Below, one piece after another: positions 45,817 to 57,629 of a stretch of 64,000 nucleotides of DNA. The stretch lies in the NCBI GenBank assembly GCA_001692895.1, contig KV748189.1:752432-816431 (forward strand), given 5' to 3'. This stretch comes from Cenococcum geophilum 1.58. Its lineage: Eukaryota > Ascomycota > Dothideomycetes > Gloniales > Gloniaceae. Positions within the stretch are counted from its first letter, which is position 1. The number at the start of each line of letters is the position of its first letter. Made by a program: the position numbers and the translations under genes. The notes below the pieces were generated by a model. That model worked only from the letters and a program-made list of their open reading frames with translations. It had not been told where the DNA came from and searched no databases.

Positions 45817-45824
45817 TCATTGCT
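45784..45824. repeat. (TAA)n microsatellite
   Basis: About eleven TAA/ATA repeats directly at the border between the gag-like remnant and the low-RIP segment preceding the LINE. It could be a LINE tail or a slippage tract. Confidence 0.8.
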
Positions 45825-46569
45825 TAACGTCCAATTTGGATCCCTATTGGGCCCACGCGGACTACTCCTTATTTATATATGGGGAGAAAACTCTATTTAA
45901 GAAAAATGAGAAAACCCTGTAATCTATCTCCCCGCCTTTTAGGACTTGCCTACTTAGCGCCTGCGAGTTGCCTATAGTGCTCTACTACCTTACTATTTAA
46001 CCTCTTTGGGAACCATTACTGCCGTAACAAGCCTACGGACGCGCTAGTATTATAAACTATTACTCTACTACTATAGAGTTACTAGGGGGCACCTACTGCT
46101 CGCCCCCTTGCCTTTTATTACTATTTCCCTTGCAACCCGGAACTGATTTAGCACATTTTAACTAATAAGCCACTAGGTGACCGCCTTAAGGCCTTTTTAT
46201 ATTAAGAGTAGTGTATTATAGTTCTCTATGCCAGCTACTAAGAGCATTATTTCTTAATTGGTGCGTAGGGGGCATAGTAGTATTACGTGTTTTGGTGTTT
46301 GTTTTGGCCAGCTATATTTGTATCTTAGGCTACCTACTAGGATACCTACCTAGTAAAGCTAATCTTTTAGTCCTATTATTCCTATTCTTAAGAGTGTTAC
46401 TATTGTGTTTTCTGCCTTTGTTAGGCCTTCTTGGAGCCCTTAGGTATTTACCCCTTATGGCGTTAACTATACTATGGCTTAGGTTTATCTTGCCTAAGTT
46501 AGCCTCTATACCTTTAACTCCTATTTACCTCTCTAGCGTTAGTCTAACTAGTATTATATTGCGGTAGAT
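45825..46569 (-). other. Probable LINE 3' region, weakly RIPped
   Basis: More GC and fewer TpA than its surroundings. It lies downstream (minus orientation) of the LINE reverse transcriptase and probably represents its C-terminal coding part and 3' UTR. A plus-strand frame of 118 codons (46211-46567) is hydrophobic and probably the shadow of that coding part. Confidence 0.4.
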
Positions 46570-48085
46570 GGTTTCCCGGCGTTCTTATATATTCTACTTT
46601 AGCTCCTTTCTCTATTTTGCTGTTATCTTTACTAACTTTTTATGCGTTTCCCTTTCTCCTCTATATGGGCCTGGGCCCTAAAGTGGTACTATTCTTCTTC
46701 TGCTTTCTTTACCTGTTTCTTTAATATCTCTTCCCTACTTTAGGGTTATTGGTTTGTTTTCCTATGGGGCACCCTAAGGTCCCTCTATAGTTTACTTAGG
46801 CGTGTTTTAATATACTTTGTGATATTAGAGTTGCGTTTATTTTACGTCCTTTATATTATAGCGGCTTTAATATATAACTATAGGGGGGGAATATTGGATT
46901 CCTTCTTAAGTAGTGCTGTGGCCGTTTGCTTGTACCCGCCTATAATACTCTAAAGGTAGGCTATCTGGACCTTTTGAAGTGGTTTAAGGAGTAATTTAGG
47001 GGGGCCTTTTTTAGTTTCTCTAATGGCCTAAATACTGGATTTATATGTTATGGTTGGCCGGACGACTGCTGTATATAGTAGGCGTGACCTCTAGAAGCAT
47101 AGACCCTATATAGAGTTAATAATCCTGGATAAAGCGATAAACTGTGCTTGGCCTTTATGGGCTGCTTACGCCGTATGTACGCTCTACTAGAGCTTGCTGT
47201 TTACCTATACTCCTAATACCCTTAGGTCCTAAACTGGCTGACCCCTAAAGCTTTAGATGCGAATTGTATGCTAGAGATCTATAGATTGGTTGCGTTTTCT
47301 TGTAAAATAGATTAGCTGGTATTTCTCTGGTGAGAATTAGACTTTATAATGTTTTGCCTATTTTATATAAGTGTTATAGGCTTTCTCTAGTGTTCTGCAA
47401 TTCTTTGTGGCTGTTAGCCCGTATATAATTAGGTTTATATTATAAACGAAGCCTATTTTCTAGGTTGCCCCTTTTTTAAAGGAGTTAAGTAGGTTGCTTA
47501 TAAAGAAAAGGAAGAGTATAGGCGAGAGGGGTGATTTTTATGGTATTCCTGTTGTAACTGTAATGGGGGGGCTCTAGTATTCGCTGAAGACCAGTAATGT
47601 TTCTTTCTGGCCTGTAAACCCTTGGATAAATTATATAATCTATTTTAGGAAGCCCTTTGCCCTAAGGATATATAGGAGACGCTCATGGGGTATATTATTG
47701 TAGGCACCACTAATATTTAGGCTAAGTATTAATACTATAAAGTCCTTTCACATCGCCTATACAGATTTAATGGTGGTAGCGAGTAGCGTAAGTGCTGATA
47801 GTGTTAAGCGGTTCTTTCTTGCCCCTATTTAGCTTTGTGGTAGTAGGGTGTATTCCTCTACTATATCTGCTATGCGTTCCGCTATTACCCTTTTTAAGAT
47901 CTTGCTAAGGGTGTTTTTTAAGGTAATAGGGCGGTAGCTTCCTGGGATTAAGTAATCTGCTTTGCCTTCTTTTTATAGGATAACCGTCGTTATAGATCTT
48001 TTGAGTCGTGGGTAGTAGCCTATAGTAAAGTATGCTTTAGCTATATCTGTAAGCTAAGGTGCTATAAGTGGCCTATAGGTTTTTA
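46570..48085 (-). pseudogene. Tad1-type LINE reverse transcriptase, 5'-truncated
   Basis: The minus strand reads LLP.S.IGARKNRLTLSALTL (about 47850), VLILSLNISGAYNNIPHERL (about 47740-47680), LLYILRAKGFLK, GFTGQKETLLVFSEY, then IPKSPLSPILFLFFISNLL-like text. The catalytic block is degraded (GFVYNINLIIYG where F-x-D-D is expected). It ends at 48085 on the 5' side. Its first 100 bp overlap homologous sequence at 11986-12090, so the two truncated LINEs together cover one family. Confidence 0.75.
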
Positions 48086-48130
48086 GGTAGGTAGTTATAT
48101 ATTAGCTAGTAATATAGTAGAGTTTAATAT
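48086..48130. other. Junction of LINE truncation
   Basis: Similarity to the other LINE copy stops at about 48085. Beyond lies AT-rich sequence of unknown origin. Confidence 0.4.
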
Positions 48131-48900
48131 GCCTGCTTATTTAAGCCTCTACCTTAGTTTTCTAGTGCTTTAGTCCTAGTCTGTAAGCAGTTAGCTGCCA
48201 CTACTACTCGTATAGGGAATTTCACCATTCTTTTGGATATCTTATAATGGGTTATTAGCCTAAGTACTAGTCTGCCCCCCAGCAGTCTATATAAGAGTCT
48301 CCTTCTAGAGTTAGTATGCTTTTGTACAGCTTAGGAGCCTTCTATAGCCTCTAGTTTTACGCCTTTTTTATTATTTCTGCTAGTATAGGTATAAGCTGCT
48401 ATTTCTAGGGGTCGCAACTCCCGTTTTACGCGCCTACTGGCGTAATCCTATAAAGGCGTTATGGCTGCATCCTATAATGCAGACTTAGGCGTACTTTCTA
48501 TAGTTAGGCCTAGCTAAAACCTTCTTACCTAAGTAACTCTTGTTTGCTTTTTAAGTATATCTTGCTAGCGTACCGCCCTAGAGACGGACGGTTCCGTTTA
48601 TTAATATACTAATACGCGCATCCGTTTTCTTAAGCCACGTAGTAGTCTCTTTAGCTAGGACGTAATCCTGCTTACCTATTAGGTGCACTAAGGGTTAGAG
48701 CCTAGCTAAGGGGTAAGGTCCTTAAAGCTAGCAGTAGCTACTATATACTACGCCCCGTAAGAGGTTCCCGTTTTGCGTTGCCTATAAGAGTCTCCTTATA
48801 ATAGGCCGACCGTATCTTATAGGAGAGGGGCTATAGAGACACTAGGTCCCGTACCAGACGACCTGCTCCCCCTTCTCCTACTAACTAAGCTTATATCCCC
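48131..48900 (-). pseudogene. Unrecognised decayed ORF
   Basis: On the minus strand a coding-like frame with few stops gives ETTTWLKKTDARISILINGT (about 48650-48590) and, in a second frame, ITPLQDYASRRVKRELRPLE and RLLYRLLGGRLVLRLITHYK (about 48460-48250). The switch of frame near 48500 suggests a frameshift. The basic composition could suit a gag or a nucleic-acid-binding protein. No family was recognised. Confidence 0.3.
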
Positions 48901-48979
48901 CCCTTTTATAAGCTGGCCTGTATCTCTAACTGTTAAAACCTTATTTAACTGGCCTATATTTCCCCTATAGCCTCCCCTA

Positions 48980-49450
48980 TATATATATATTAGGTTATAT
49001 ATACCACGCCTATTAAGATCCTCCTATAAGTCGCCTTATATATATACGCATTAGGTTGCGTGCACTACGCCTATTAAGACCCTTCTGTAAGTTACCTATG
49101 AGTTAACTAAGTTATACGCTATAGGGCCGTTAAAGCTGGCCTGTGTTTCCGCTGCCTAGAGCTTTACCTATGTTTCCACCTTATTAAGCCGTCTGGTTGC
49201 TATTATGTCGCCATTACATTGCTATTACGTCACCGTCGTCTAGGTTGCGCGCACTACGCCTATTAAGACCCTCTTTTAAGTTACCTAGGTGTACTAGATA
49301 CCAAATAGGCCCTTATAAAGGGGCCTTAATAAGTTCTCTAGGTAGGGCCTTAATAAGTTCTTTATGGCGGCCTTAGGGCCTTAATAAGTTTTATATAAAG
49401 TATTTATAACGCGTTAACCTTAATAAGTTCTTATAAAAAGAGGTTCCTTA
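48980..49450. repeat. Short dispersed repeats
   Basis: Three copies of a block around GCACTACGCCTATTAAGACC followed by AAGTTACCTA (near 48985, 49047 and 49243), and four copies of GCCTTAATAAGTTCT (near 49325-49425). No coding potential recognised. Confidence 0.65.
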
Positions 49451-49559
49451 CGCCCTTACCGTATCCTTTTGGTCTTAGAGCTAGTATAAGCTTAAGGGTG
49501 TCCTGTTATACGCTTAGGGCGCGTTTACGTTAACTAGCTAAATAAGGCCAGTTTCGGGC

Positions 49560-49865
49560 CTAGCTGTAAGCTAGGTAATTATACGTCGGGCGGTTTTTAT
49601 ATCCCAGTTTCCCTTAATGGCCCCCCTAGATGGTATGGCAGGAGCCCTAAGTAGGGGTAGTAGGACTCCTGGTGTTATTAAGGGCGATATACGCGTCGCA
49701 GGCTTAACACTACAGAGTCGCAACACCAGCGCGCTGCGCGCGCTGCGACGGCTCTCCTCTATCGCCTCTGCACTTAGCCATCATAGGGAATGATTTCCTA
49801 ATGATGTTTCCACCCGTAGCGACGTAGACGCGTGCAGTAGGGCTTTACGGGCTAAAAGATAATAT
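49560..49865. other. Weakly RIPped GC-rich island with hairpin
   Basis: It contains an inverted repeat GTCGCA...GCGCGCTGCGCGCGC...TGCGAC at 49717-49748 and retains CpA/TpG. No tRNA, rRNA or ORF could be assigned. It may be an element end. Confidence 0.4.
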
Positions 49866-50310
49866 AAAAGCCGTTTTATAATTAATTATAGAGCTATTAA
49901 TAAATTTATAAATACCTAGTTTATATATACTTATAACTTACCTACCTTACCCCTTACTAAAGCCCGCGCCCTATAACTTACTAATAGTAGTTATACTATA
50001 TAGAAGATTACCTATATAGTATAACTTTACCTAGATATAAATAGGCACTAGGAAGAACTTTAGGCCTATATTATACTACTTACTAACTACCCTATTATTC
50101 TTAAAATAAACTAGCTTAAATAATACAACCCTACTATTAACTAAAAAAAGAGAGAAATAACCTTTATATTAGTATTTTATTAGGGTAATAAGATCCTAGA
50201 GGCCTCCTAATAGGATTTTAATTATCCTAGAGGTCCTAGAGGTCCTACTAGGCTCCTAATAGGCTTCTAGCAGGATTTTAATTTTCCTAATCGTCCTGGT
50301 TATACTAATA
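49866..50310. other. AT-rich sequence with CCTAGAGG/CCTAATAGG repeats
   Basis: Several copies of GATTTTAATT(A/T)TCCTA and AGGTCCTA(C/G)-type units near 50195-50290. No gene recognised. Confidence 0.4.
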
Positions 50311-50405
50311 GGGTCCTGTTATCTATAGCCTTTATAGCTGCGCCTTAACCACCTACCTAAAGGGTAGGTAGTAGATATCTAAATCGCTAGGACACCTTAA
50401 TCGCC
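50311..50405. repeat. Left inverted repeat of small DNA element
   Basis: Its reverse complement matches 57282-57376 through AGCCTTTATAGCTGCGCCTT, ACCTAAAGGGTAGGTAGT and AGGACACCTTAAT. These are the ends of an element opened by the copia insertion. Confidence 0.75.
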
Positions 50406-51060
50406 AGAGTTTAAAAGAATTAATTATATAACACTACTATATTAACAATTATAAGTCTTTCTACTGCTTATACGCTTTATTATATTTACTATATTTATCC
50501 CTAGCGTTATTGAAAGTCTTAAGCTCTAGTATTAGTAATTTAGCCTTCTTTTTACGCTTATTTGTAAGCTTTTTTTTATTATCTATTTTTCTTTTTTTAG
50601 CTAATAAACAGCCTTTAGCTATTATAATTACCCCAAATTTTTATATAACCTTTTTAGTATTGGCTTTTTACTTTTAGCATTACTTAATTTTAATTTTAGT
50701 GTTTTTTAATTACTATTTAAAGGGTTTAAAAGCTTAAAATTGGGTATTTACTTTATAGATATATTTTTATATAGCCTTATTTAGGTTTTTATTTTCCTAT
50801 TTTTACTAATTATATTTAATATACTAAGTTAAGTCACTTATCTACCTAATTATCTTTAATATAATAATATTAATAGTCTTTAATATTAAGTTTTTTTGGT
50901 GTAGTCTTATATAATAAAGGCAGTTTATTAAATACTTTTTTTAGGCTAAGTAGGTAAAGTATAGCCTCTATAAACACTACTTTAGTTACTATTTTTGTAA
51001 ATATATATTTCAGAAGTATATAGTCTATTTAGTACTATAAATAAATAGTAGTTTAGTAAA
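50406..51060 (-). pseudogene. Basic ORF remnant inside the inverted-repeat element
   Basis: The minus strand shows a Lys/Arg-rich coding-like stretch (LTNKRKKKAKLLILELKTFN, then NARDKYSKYNKAYKQ at about 50580-50460) and, further upstream, VTKVVFIEAILYLLSLKKVF (about 50990-50930). A basic C-terminus inside a TIR element would suit a pogo/Fot1-type transposase, but no catalytic motif was seen. Confidence 0.3.
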
Positions 51061-51309
51061 TGTTGGTATGCTTTAATAACGTGCAGAATATATATATTAC
51101 AATAATATGTACTATACGGTGTTGTAGATAGATGTTGTCTTTTTAATATAAAGAAGGGTAAGGAACTTAGGGTTCCTTACCACGCTAGTGCCGCGGCGAC
51201 ACGTAATGGCAACTTGCCTTATATAACGGCAACTTGCCACACATAACGGCAGCTTGCCGCACGTAATGGCAATTTGCCTCCTATTGCAATGCAATATATT
51301 CTAGCTATA
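51061..51309 (-). repeat. Copia 3' LTR
   Basis: It contains a triple imperfect repeat around TAACGGCAACTTGCC (about 51205-51280). The partner is at 56678-56926, and the differences are mainly transitions. Confidence 0.92.
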
Positions 51310-51389
51310 CTAAGAGTACTTTTAAAACGCGAAGAATTAGTATTACAAAAATCCGTATATATACTTCTTCTTTCTTCCTTTCTTCCTTG

Positions 51390-54300
51390 CTTCCTTGCCC
51401 TATACTTTTAAACCAGTGCTATTACTAGTAGCACGTTCTACCCATTCTACTATCTTTAACTCGATTTGGTTTATGTTAATAAGTCGCTTAAGGGCTAATA
51501 ATGGTTTACTTTTAGTCATAGCGTCCGTAGGGTTGCTATCTCTATTGATCTACTTAACCTTAGCTATTTCGCGTCTTTTATATAACTGGCGTAGGCATAT
51601 AATATTAATTATAAGTCTCTTCTCCTATATAGTTCCTAGCTTAATAAGGCATTTATAAATTAACTTAGAATCAGTGCAAAGGATAAGCGGTAGGCTGATA
51701 TTAAGTTGCAATTTAACTGTAGCCTTAATTACAGCGCCGATGTCAAAACTATAGGCTATAGTATATAATTTAGAGGCTAGTACGCTTCTAGTAATTTTCT
51801 TACACTTAACTAAGGACCAGTAGACGATATTTGCCTTATTTAATAAGTCTGCTAGTACTAGGATATATCTAATCTGTGATAAAAGGTCCTTATTATTTGC
51901 AAATAAGGAATTAGTAAATATAAGTAGTTATAATATCTCTATATCGAGTTTAACAAAGCTTAAACCTCTTATTAGGTTCTTAATTTGCCACTAAATCCTC
52001 TTATTAAGTAGTTTTACGTCTTTTTTGTTAGGGTTAATTACCTAGGCAGCATAGGATAAATTAAAAGAGGCTTTAGGTTGGCATACGGACGTAATATAGG
52101 CTCCTCTTACTCATTGGGCGATATATTAGTCCTTAGGTGTAAGTACTATATAGATAGTGCCTCTGGAGCTAGTTGTTGTAATAGCTTCCTTAATATTAAT
52201 AAGGGTTAAGTTCTGGCATTAGCGCTTCTGTATAAGCGTAATCACATAATCCTATTATCGGATAATGCCTCCGTTAAACTTAATTAGGTACTCTGGCGTA
52301 AGTTACTCGCGTTCCTTAGTTAGGAACTTAGCTTTTTTAATCTTCTCCTATTCTAAAGCTGTAAAGACTATATTGGCTAATAGGAGGGTATTATTAGTCT
52401 ATAAACTAACTATTCCAAAGTTTGTAGGGTTATTAAGGTAAAGTAGGTAGGGGTCGTAAGTGGATTGGCTTATATTTAGTTCTTTAATATAGTGGTTATG
52501 GTAAGTCTTAAACCAATAATTGCCTGCCTTAGGAATGCCGTATAAAGGTCTAATAACCTTTAGAATTATACCTTATGAGACTCTAAATGCTGTACTAAGT
52601 TTAAGAGGTGCTCTGATATAAAAGTCTTAATTTAGTTTTGTAGCTAATTGTATATAGGCCTATAAAATATCTTATAAGTAGAGATGTTTACTATTGTCCT
52701 AAGTTATAGCTATAATGTAGAGGATAAGGCGTTGGCTAACTCGTTAAATTGTAAGTAATTAGGTTAGTATAAGGTCTTTCTTTAGGTCGTTATATGCCTA
52801 TATAACTAGTCTTAACTTCTTAAAGGCTTTATTAGTGCTAGGGTTCTTAATCTCGTTAACGAATCTAGAGTTAAATACTCTATTACTTTGCGGTATATCT
52901 TTAGGGTTAACCAGTTTAAAAACTCCTTTCTTAAGTAATCCCTTAATTTCCTTCTGGCGTAATACTATAAACTAATTAGAATTTGTAAGTTGATTATTGT
53001 CCTTATCTTATAGATATATTAAGATATTCGCGGTATTCGCTTTAATAGGGTACTTGTGTGGTCTACCTCTTCTATACTTAACGGGTTAAGGTTTAGGCTT
53101 AGTTTAAGGTAGGGGTTTAGGTTTAGTTTAAGGTAGGGGTTTAGGTTTAGTTTAAGGTAGGGGTTTAGGCTTAGTTTGGGGTAGTTCGCTTTTATTATCT
53201 TCTAGCTATATATCCTCTGTAATCTTAGGGTCTACCAAATATAGTTTTACAACTGTGCTGTAGAAGTTAGTAGGTTTATAGGGAAGTTATATAGTACAGG
53301 TCTTATTTTTAATACTAAGTAGGTTGTGCGGACCAGACTAGTAACTAGGTTAGCCTATAGGTCCTTCTCTCTATATTAATACGGGTGAGTTAAGTGATAA
53401 GTCGTGAATTGCGGTTGTTTTAGGTCTATTACGCATGTTAAGAGCATCTGCTACTTGGCGTTTAGCTCTAAGCTTCTTGACTTCCTTTATGGCCTTTTTA
53501 AGAGCTGCTGCTTGTTATATAACTGTGGGATTAGGTGCGTTGGATTCTACTATACGTAGGTAAGCTTTAAATACTAGTAAGGTGGGTATAAGACCGTTAG
53601 GGCCTGCGGAATCGTTAATTGCTTTAAAAGCCATTTATAGGGCTATGTCCTTACTAATATCTAGTAGTTTTATAGTAATGATATAGTATATGCGACAGAG
53701 GGGGCTATAGTAGCGTTCTACTATTCTAACTAAATTATGGGCTTTGATAGGTATACTTCTTATAACTATTCTAAATATTGTGGCGTATTGTTTAAATTCC
53801 TTACTTATAAAATTCTTGCCTATATCATATGTAATAATATTAGGAGGTCCTAGGTATATGTTAATCTAGCACATTCGTAATATATCCCATATATACTTAG
53901 CGCTGATATTTTATAGCTATCTACCAGCTTAAAATTGTGTTCCTTTATTAATGATATATAAAAGGGGTGCGCCCTTAATATATATAATATTAACCACGAT
54001 TAAATAGTTAAAATTAATATTATTATGTAAGGTAAATCTAAATCTACTAGGCGACTTTCTATGTTTTTAATAATGGTGGTAGTAGCGTATAAGATAATCT
54101 AAGGTCTTACTGTTAATATTATACCCTAAGTATTTAAGTATTCGTATAAGACGCTTAGCTAAAGGGTGGCTAAAACGGCGATGTAGTCGCTTTAATTCTA
54201 CGTTAGTGAGGTAGCAGGGGTTTTATTTAAATAACTTAGTTAAATAAGTATATAGGGATGTGTTCTAAAGTAGAAAAGGGTGGCTAAAGTAACGTACGAC

Positions 54301-56360
54301 GGGTACTTCGCTCCGAGGGGTAATTAGCATATTTTTAGGTTGTTGTAGTATACTTATAGGTGATTTATGTCTGCTAAGTAAAGTAAAAATGGGGTGTCGA
54401 CCTTAATAATATGAAACTCAATTATGCTAATTAGGGTAGTTACTTTAGCTAATCTAATTAATAAGGTTGATCTAATGCCAAACTATACGTTAACCATGCC
54501 TTATATAGTGGTATTGAGCTGTATATTAGTATCAAGTCTCTAGAATACTAAGAATTGGCTATATCCTGCTATGGATCGTTTAGATGCTCCTGTGTTAATT
54601 ATTATGCCTATAAACTTGTCTGCAGTATAGCGGGACGTAGATGTGGTTATATTGTAGGTAAAGAGGTCCTAGTCGGTTATAAGAGGTACTATATTATTTA
54701 TAGTTGTAACTAAATGGCCAAAGGCTTTATTAGCTAGGGTGGCGGCTATAGAAATCGCTTTCTGCTGTTCTACTTGGCCGAGGGAGGTATAGTAGTGATT
54801 AATATTTAGTTATAAGTTCTTATTAGTTGCCTTATGACTTATATTAATAGTTAGTGCTTAAAAAGCTTCCTTAAGTTCTTCTTTTAAGTCGGTATTGTTA
54901 TCTTTGTAATCTATAATATATTAGTTAAGTCGTTTCTTAAATCGGTTATCGAATTTGCTAAACCTGTCTCTGTTAGCAGTTCTAAACTTAGCTTTAAACT
55001 CTTCTTACTCCTCCTTAGTATGTCTCTATAAGCGGTATCCTTCCCTATTATATACAAAGCAACGTAGTTTCTTTCGGTTGCGGTTGTATAGAGGGTTGCT
55101 GCGGTTGCTACGGTCGTAGTTATTATCTCTTTTATAAAATCGTTGGTCTGTAAAGAAGGCTTATATCTTCTCTATATGCTCTTTCTTATATACTATAATA
55201 GATAATTGGAGTTTATTAATAAGGGCTTTAAGGTTATCCGGTGGGTTAGAGACTGCATATCTATATACTAATATTCCCTAGTAAGAAGTAACGATTTTAT
55301 TATAAAGGAAGTCTATAGTTTATAAGGTGGGTCTAAGGCCATACTATAGTTAATAAAGTCTATAGATTAACAATTGGAGACATTCGCTTATAGACTTATC
55401 TATATTTTCTGCTATTACTATTATAAGTATAATAGTATTCTATTTGTCTAGATTCTTACGTTAAAATCCTAGTCCTTTAAAGAAATTCTAAAGATGCTTA
55501 TAAGCTTTGGCAAATAATAGGCGGGATAGTTGGTTTATATAGAAGTGGTCTAAAGCTAGTCCTTTTAATATAGTAGGGAATGCTTTAAGGTAAGCCTCTT
55601 AGGGTACGTCCGCTTAATTATAGATGTCGTAGAATATTATTAATTTATAGTTAAGGCTTTTATTTATGCTACCGTATTTCTACTCTTCTGTGTATATCTT
55701 AGCTGCATTCGTAATTTCCTTACTATAGCTAGTTATAGTATTAGGGCGGTTCTCCTTATCCATAGGTTATATATAGAGTTACTGTATTATTATTACAGGT
55801 TAAGGCGTAATAGATGGTGTAAAAGTAGAGGTAGTTATAGATTAAGGTGTAACAGATAGTATAAAGGTAGAGGTATTTAGTGTACCAGTTGGTTAGGTTA
55901 CGGTAGCTTTAGTTTATTATTACTCCTCTAAGGTACCCTCTGTTATATATACCTTAATTGATCTAGATAGCGTCGGTCCGTACTTATTTTTGGCTAATTT
56001 AATTATCTCTCTACTCTATTTAGTTTAGTTTTCTTCTTATACTATATTATATAAAGACTAAGGGAGCAATTTGCTTTGTTTATGGTTAAAATTAACCTAT
56101 ACTCCTCTAATGTTTAGGCAATTATATAATTACTAAAGCCAGTATAAAGGGATTTATGTAAAAATATCGGCCGTAAAGTTCTTAAAATCTCCCTAGAACG
56201 ATTCCTAGAGTGTTAAGTTAAGCTAGTTGTATATCTCTATATATAGGTACATCTTATATTATAGGTAGTTAGTTAGGTTGTCCTTAATAACTTCCGTTAG
56301 GTTAATTCCATCTTCCTATTTAGCTGCTTCTTCCTCCTAATCTTTCTCTATTCCTGACAT
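51390..56360 (-). pseudogene. Copia polyprotein (Gag-PR-INT-RT-RH), degraded
   Basis: The minus strand starts near 56358 (MSGIEK, acidic N-terminus). Gag, protease and integrase occupy about 56300-53700, then a Pro-rich linker with 8-residue repeats (53184-53090). RT includes IRPLYGIPKAGNYWFKTYHN (about 52550-52500) and DPYLLYLNNPTNFGIVSLQT followed by NN (52395 region), where copia RTs of this type have DD. RNase H covers 51900-51400 with ITRSVLASKLYTIAYSFDIG and AMTKSKPLLALKRL. A normal copia element is about this size, so gross structure is preserved while point mutations inactivate it. Confidence 0.85.
53090..53184 (-). repeat. 24-bp repeat coding Pro-rich linker
   Basis: Four tandem 24-bp units built on TTTAGGTTTAGTTTAAGGTA then GGGG, in frame, encoding PKPLPQTK-type octapeptides between the integrase and RT domains. 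It superficially resembles telomeric repeats but is coding. Confidence 0.85.
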
Positions 56361-56677
56361 CTTGTGTCTTATATATTATTTAGGTAGGTAAGGGTGTTTA
56401 TAGGTAAAGGTAGGGGAGCGGTTAAGGAGGCGGTTAAGGTAAGGGTTAAGGTGTTCTGCGCAGTAATCTTCTAGAGTAGATAGAACGAGACATCTAGAAG
56501 TTGTTATAGATACTAGACAAGTACTTCTAGGTGGTTTCTCTTCTTCTCTTTAACTAAAATAGGCTAATACAAAAGGTGGATAAGTATAACTATCTTCCAA
56601 TCTGCTATAAGGTGGACAGTATAACTGTCTTTTAAGCTATCTGCGTGTTTCCTAATCTATACGCGCTTACTAATTAG

Positions 56678-56926
56678 TATTAGTATGCTTTAATAACGTG
56701 TAGAATACATATATTACAATGATATATACTATGCGGTATTATAGGTAGATGTTGTCTTTTTAATACAAAGAAGGGTAAGGAACTTAAGGTTCCTTATTAC
56801 GCTAGTGCCGCGGCGATATATAATAGCAACTTGCCTTATATAACGGCAACTTGCTATACATAACGGCAGCTTGCTATACGTGACGGCAATTTGCCTCCTA
56901 TTGCAATGCAATATATTCTAGCTATA
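56678..56926 (-). repeat. Copia 5' LTR
   Basis: Direct repeat of 51061-51309, same length. The target duplication GTAAA follows immediately. Confidence 0.92.
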
Positions 56927-56931
56927 GTAAA

Positions 56932-57281
56932 ATCTATATAACAGTTAACAGGAATATAATTAATAAATTATTTAAGTATAAAAATGCTAAGGTGTTACCT
57001 AATAATATTTTTTAATATTATTTATAATATAATACTTCCTTTTTAATAATTATTAAGTTATCTACTTATTATAGATCAATTTAATTAAGACTTTTGTCTA
57101 GTAACGCGTTGTTTAATATAACTGTATAAATTATAAATTTTATACATTACCTTTATAATTAAAAAATATATACTATTATAGATGGCTTAAGTAAGGTAAG
57201 CGACCTAGTTTTCAATTCATAGATAATTACTTATTGTGGTAGTTGTGTAGTAATTAAATATTTAAGAAAGTTGATCAATTT
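56932..57281. other. Right part of opened inverted-repeat element
   Basis: AT-rich remainder of the small DNA element to the right of the copia insertion. No coding frame recognised. Confidence 0.4.
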
Positions 57282-57376
57282 TAGCAATTAAGGTGTCCTG
57301 GCAATTTGGATATCCACTACCTACCCTTTAGGTGGGTGGTTAAGGCGCAGCTATAAAGGCTACGGATAGGTCCTGA
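57282..57376. repeat. Right inverted repeat of small DNA element
   Basis: Inverse partner of 50311-50405. Without the copia insertion the element would measure about 1.2 kb. Confidence 0.75.
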
Positions 57377-57629
57377 TAGGAAACTAAGGTCTTAGCTACC
57401 CGGTCAAGCCAGCTACCTAGTTAAGCCACCCCAAAACATACTAAAATCTACTAACTTTGGCCTATTATAACTCTACCCCTATAAAAGATATTTAAATAAA
57501 AACTTATATATAGCTACTTATATAAAAGAATTTTATTTATAATATTTTTTAATATATATATTTAAGCTAATATAATTATTATTAAGAGCCGCAATAGTAG
57601 CGAAACTAGCCTAAAAACTACTTAATAAA
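57377..57629. other. AT-rich spacer, no gene seen
   Basis: Between the inverted-repeat element and the LINE 5' region. No feature recognised. Confidence 0.4.

Larger units (their letters stand above)
51061..56926 (-). mobile_element. Complete copia LTR retrotransposon, TSD GTAAA
   Basis: Two 249-bp direct repeats (51061-51309 and 56678-56926) starting TGTTGG/TATTAG, flanked by identical 5-bp GTAAA (51056-51060 and 56927-56931). The internal region is coded on the minus strand in Ty1/copia order. It is inserted into a small inverted-repeat DNA element. RIP stops are numerous. Confidence 0.92.

Noticed and set aside
46211-46567. Hydrophobic 118-codon plus-strand ORF
   Set aside because: It overlaps the minus-strand LINE 3' region. 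The Leu-rich composition is what the complement of a RIPped coding strand gives.
51112-51294. 60-codon minus ORFs in both copia LTRs (also 56729-56911)
   Set aside because: Their apparent conservation comes from being in the two LTRs of one element. They contain repeated GGCAA/TTGCC units and no domain.
53090-53184. TTTAGG-like repeats resembling a telomeric tract
   Set aside because: The unit is 24 bp, degenerate and in frame with the copia polyprotein, where it encodes a Pro-rich linker.
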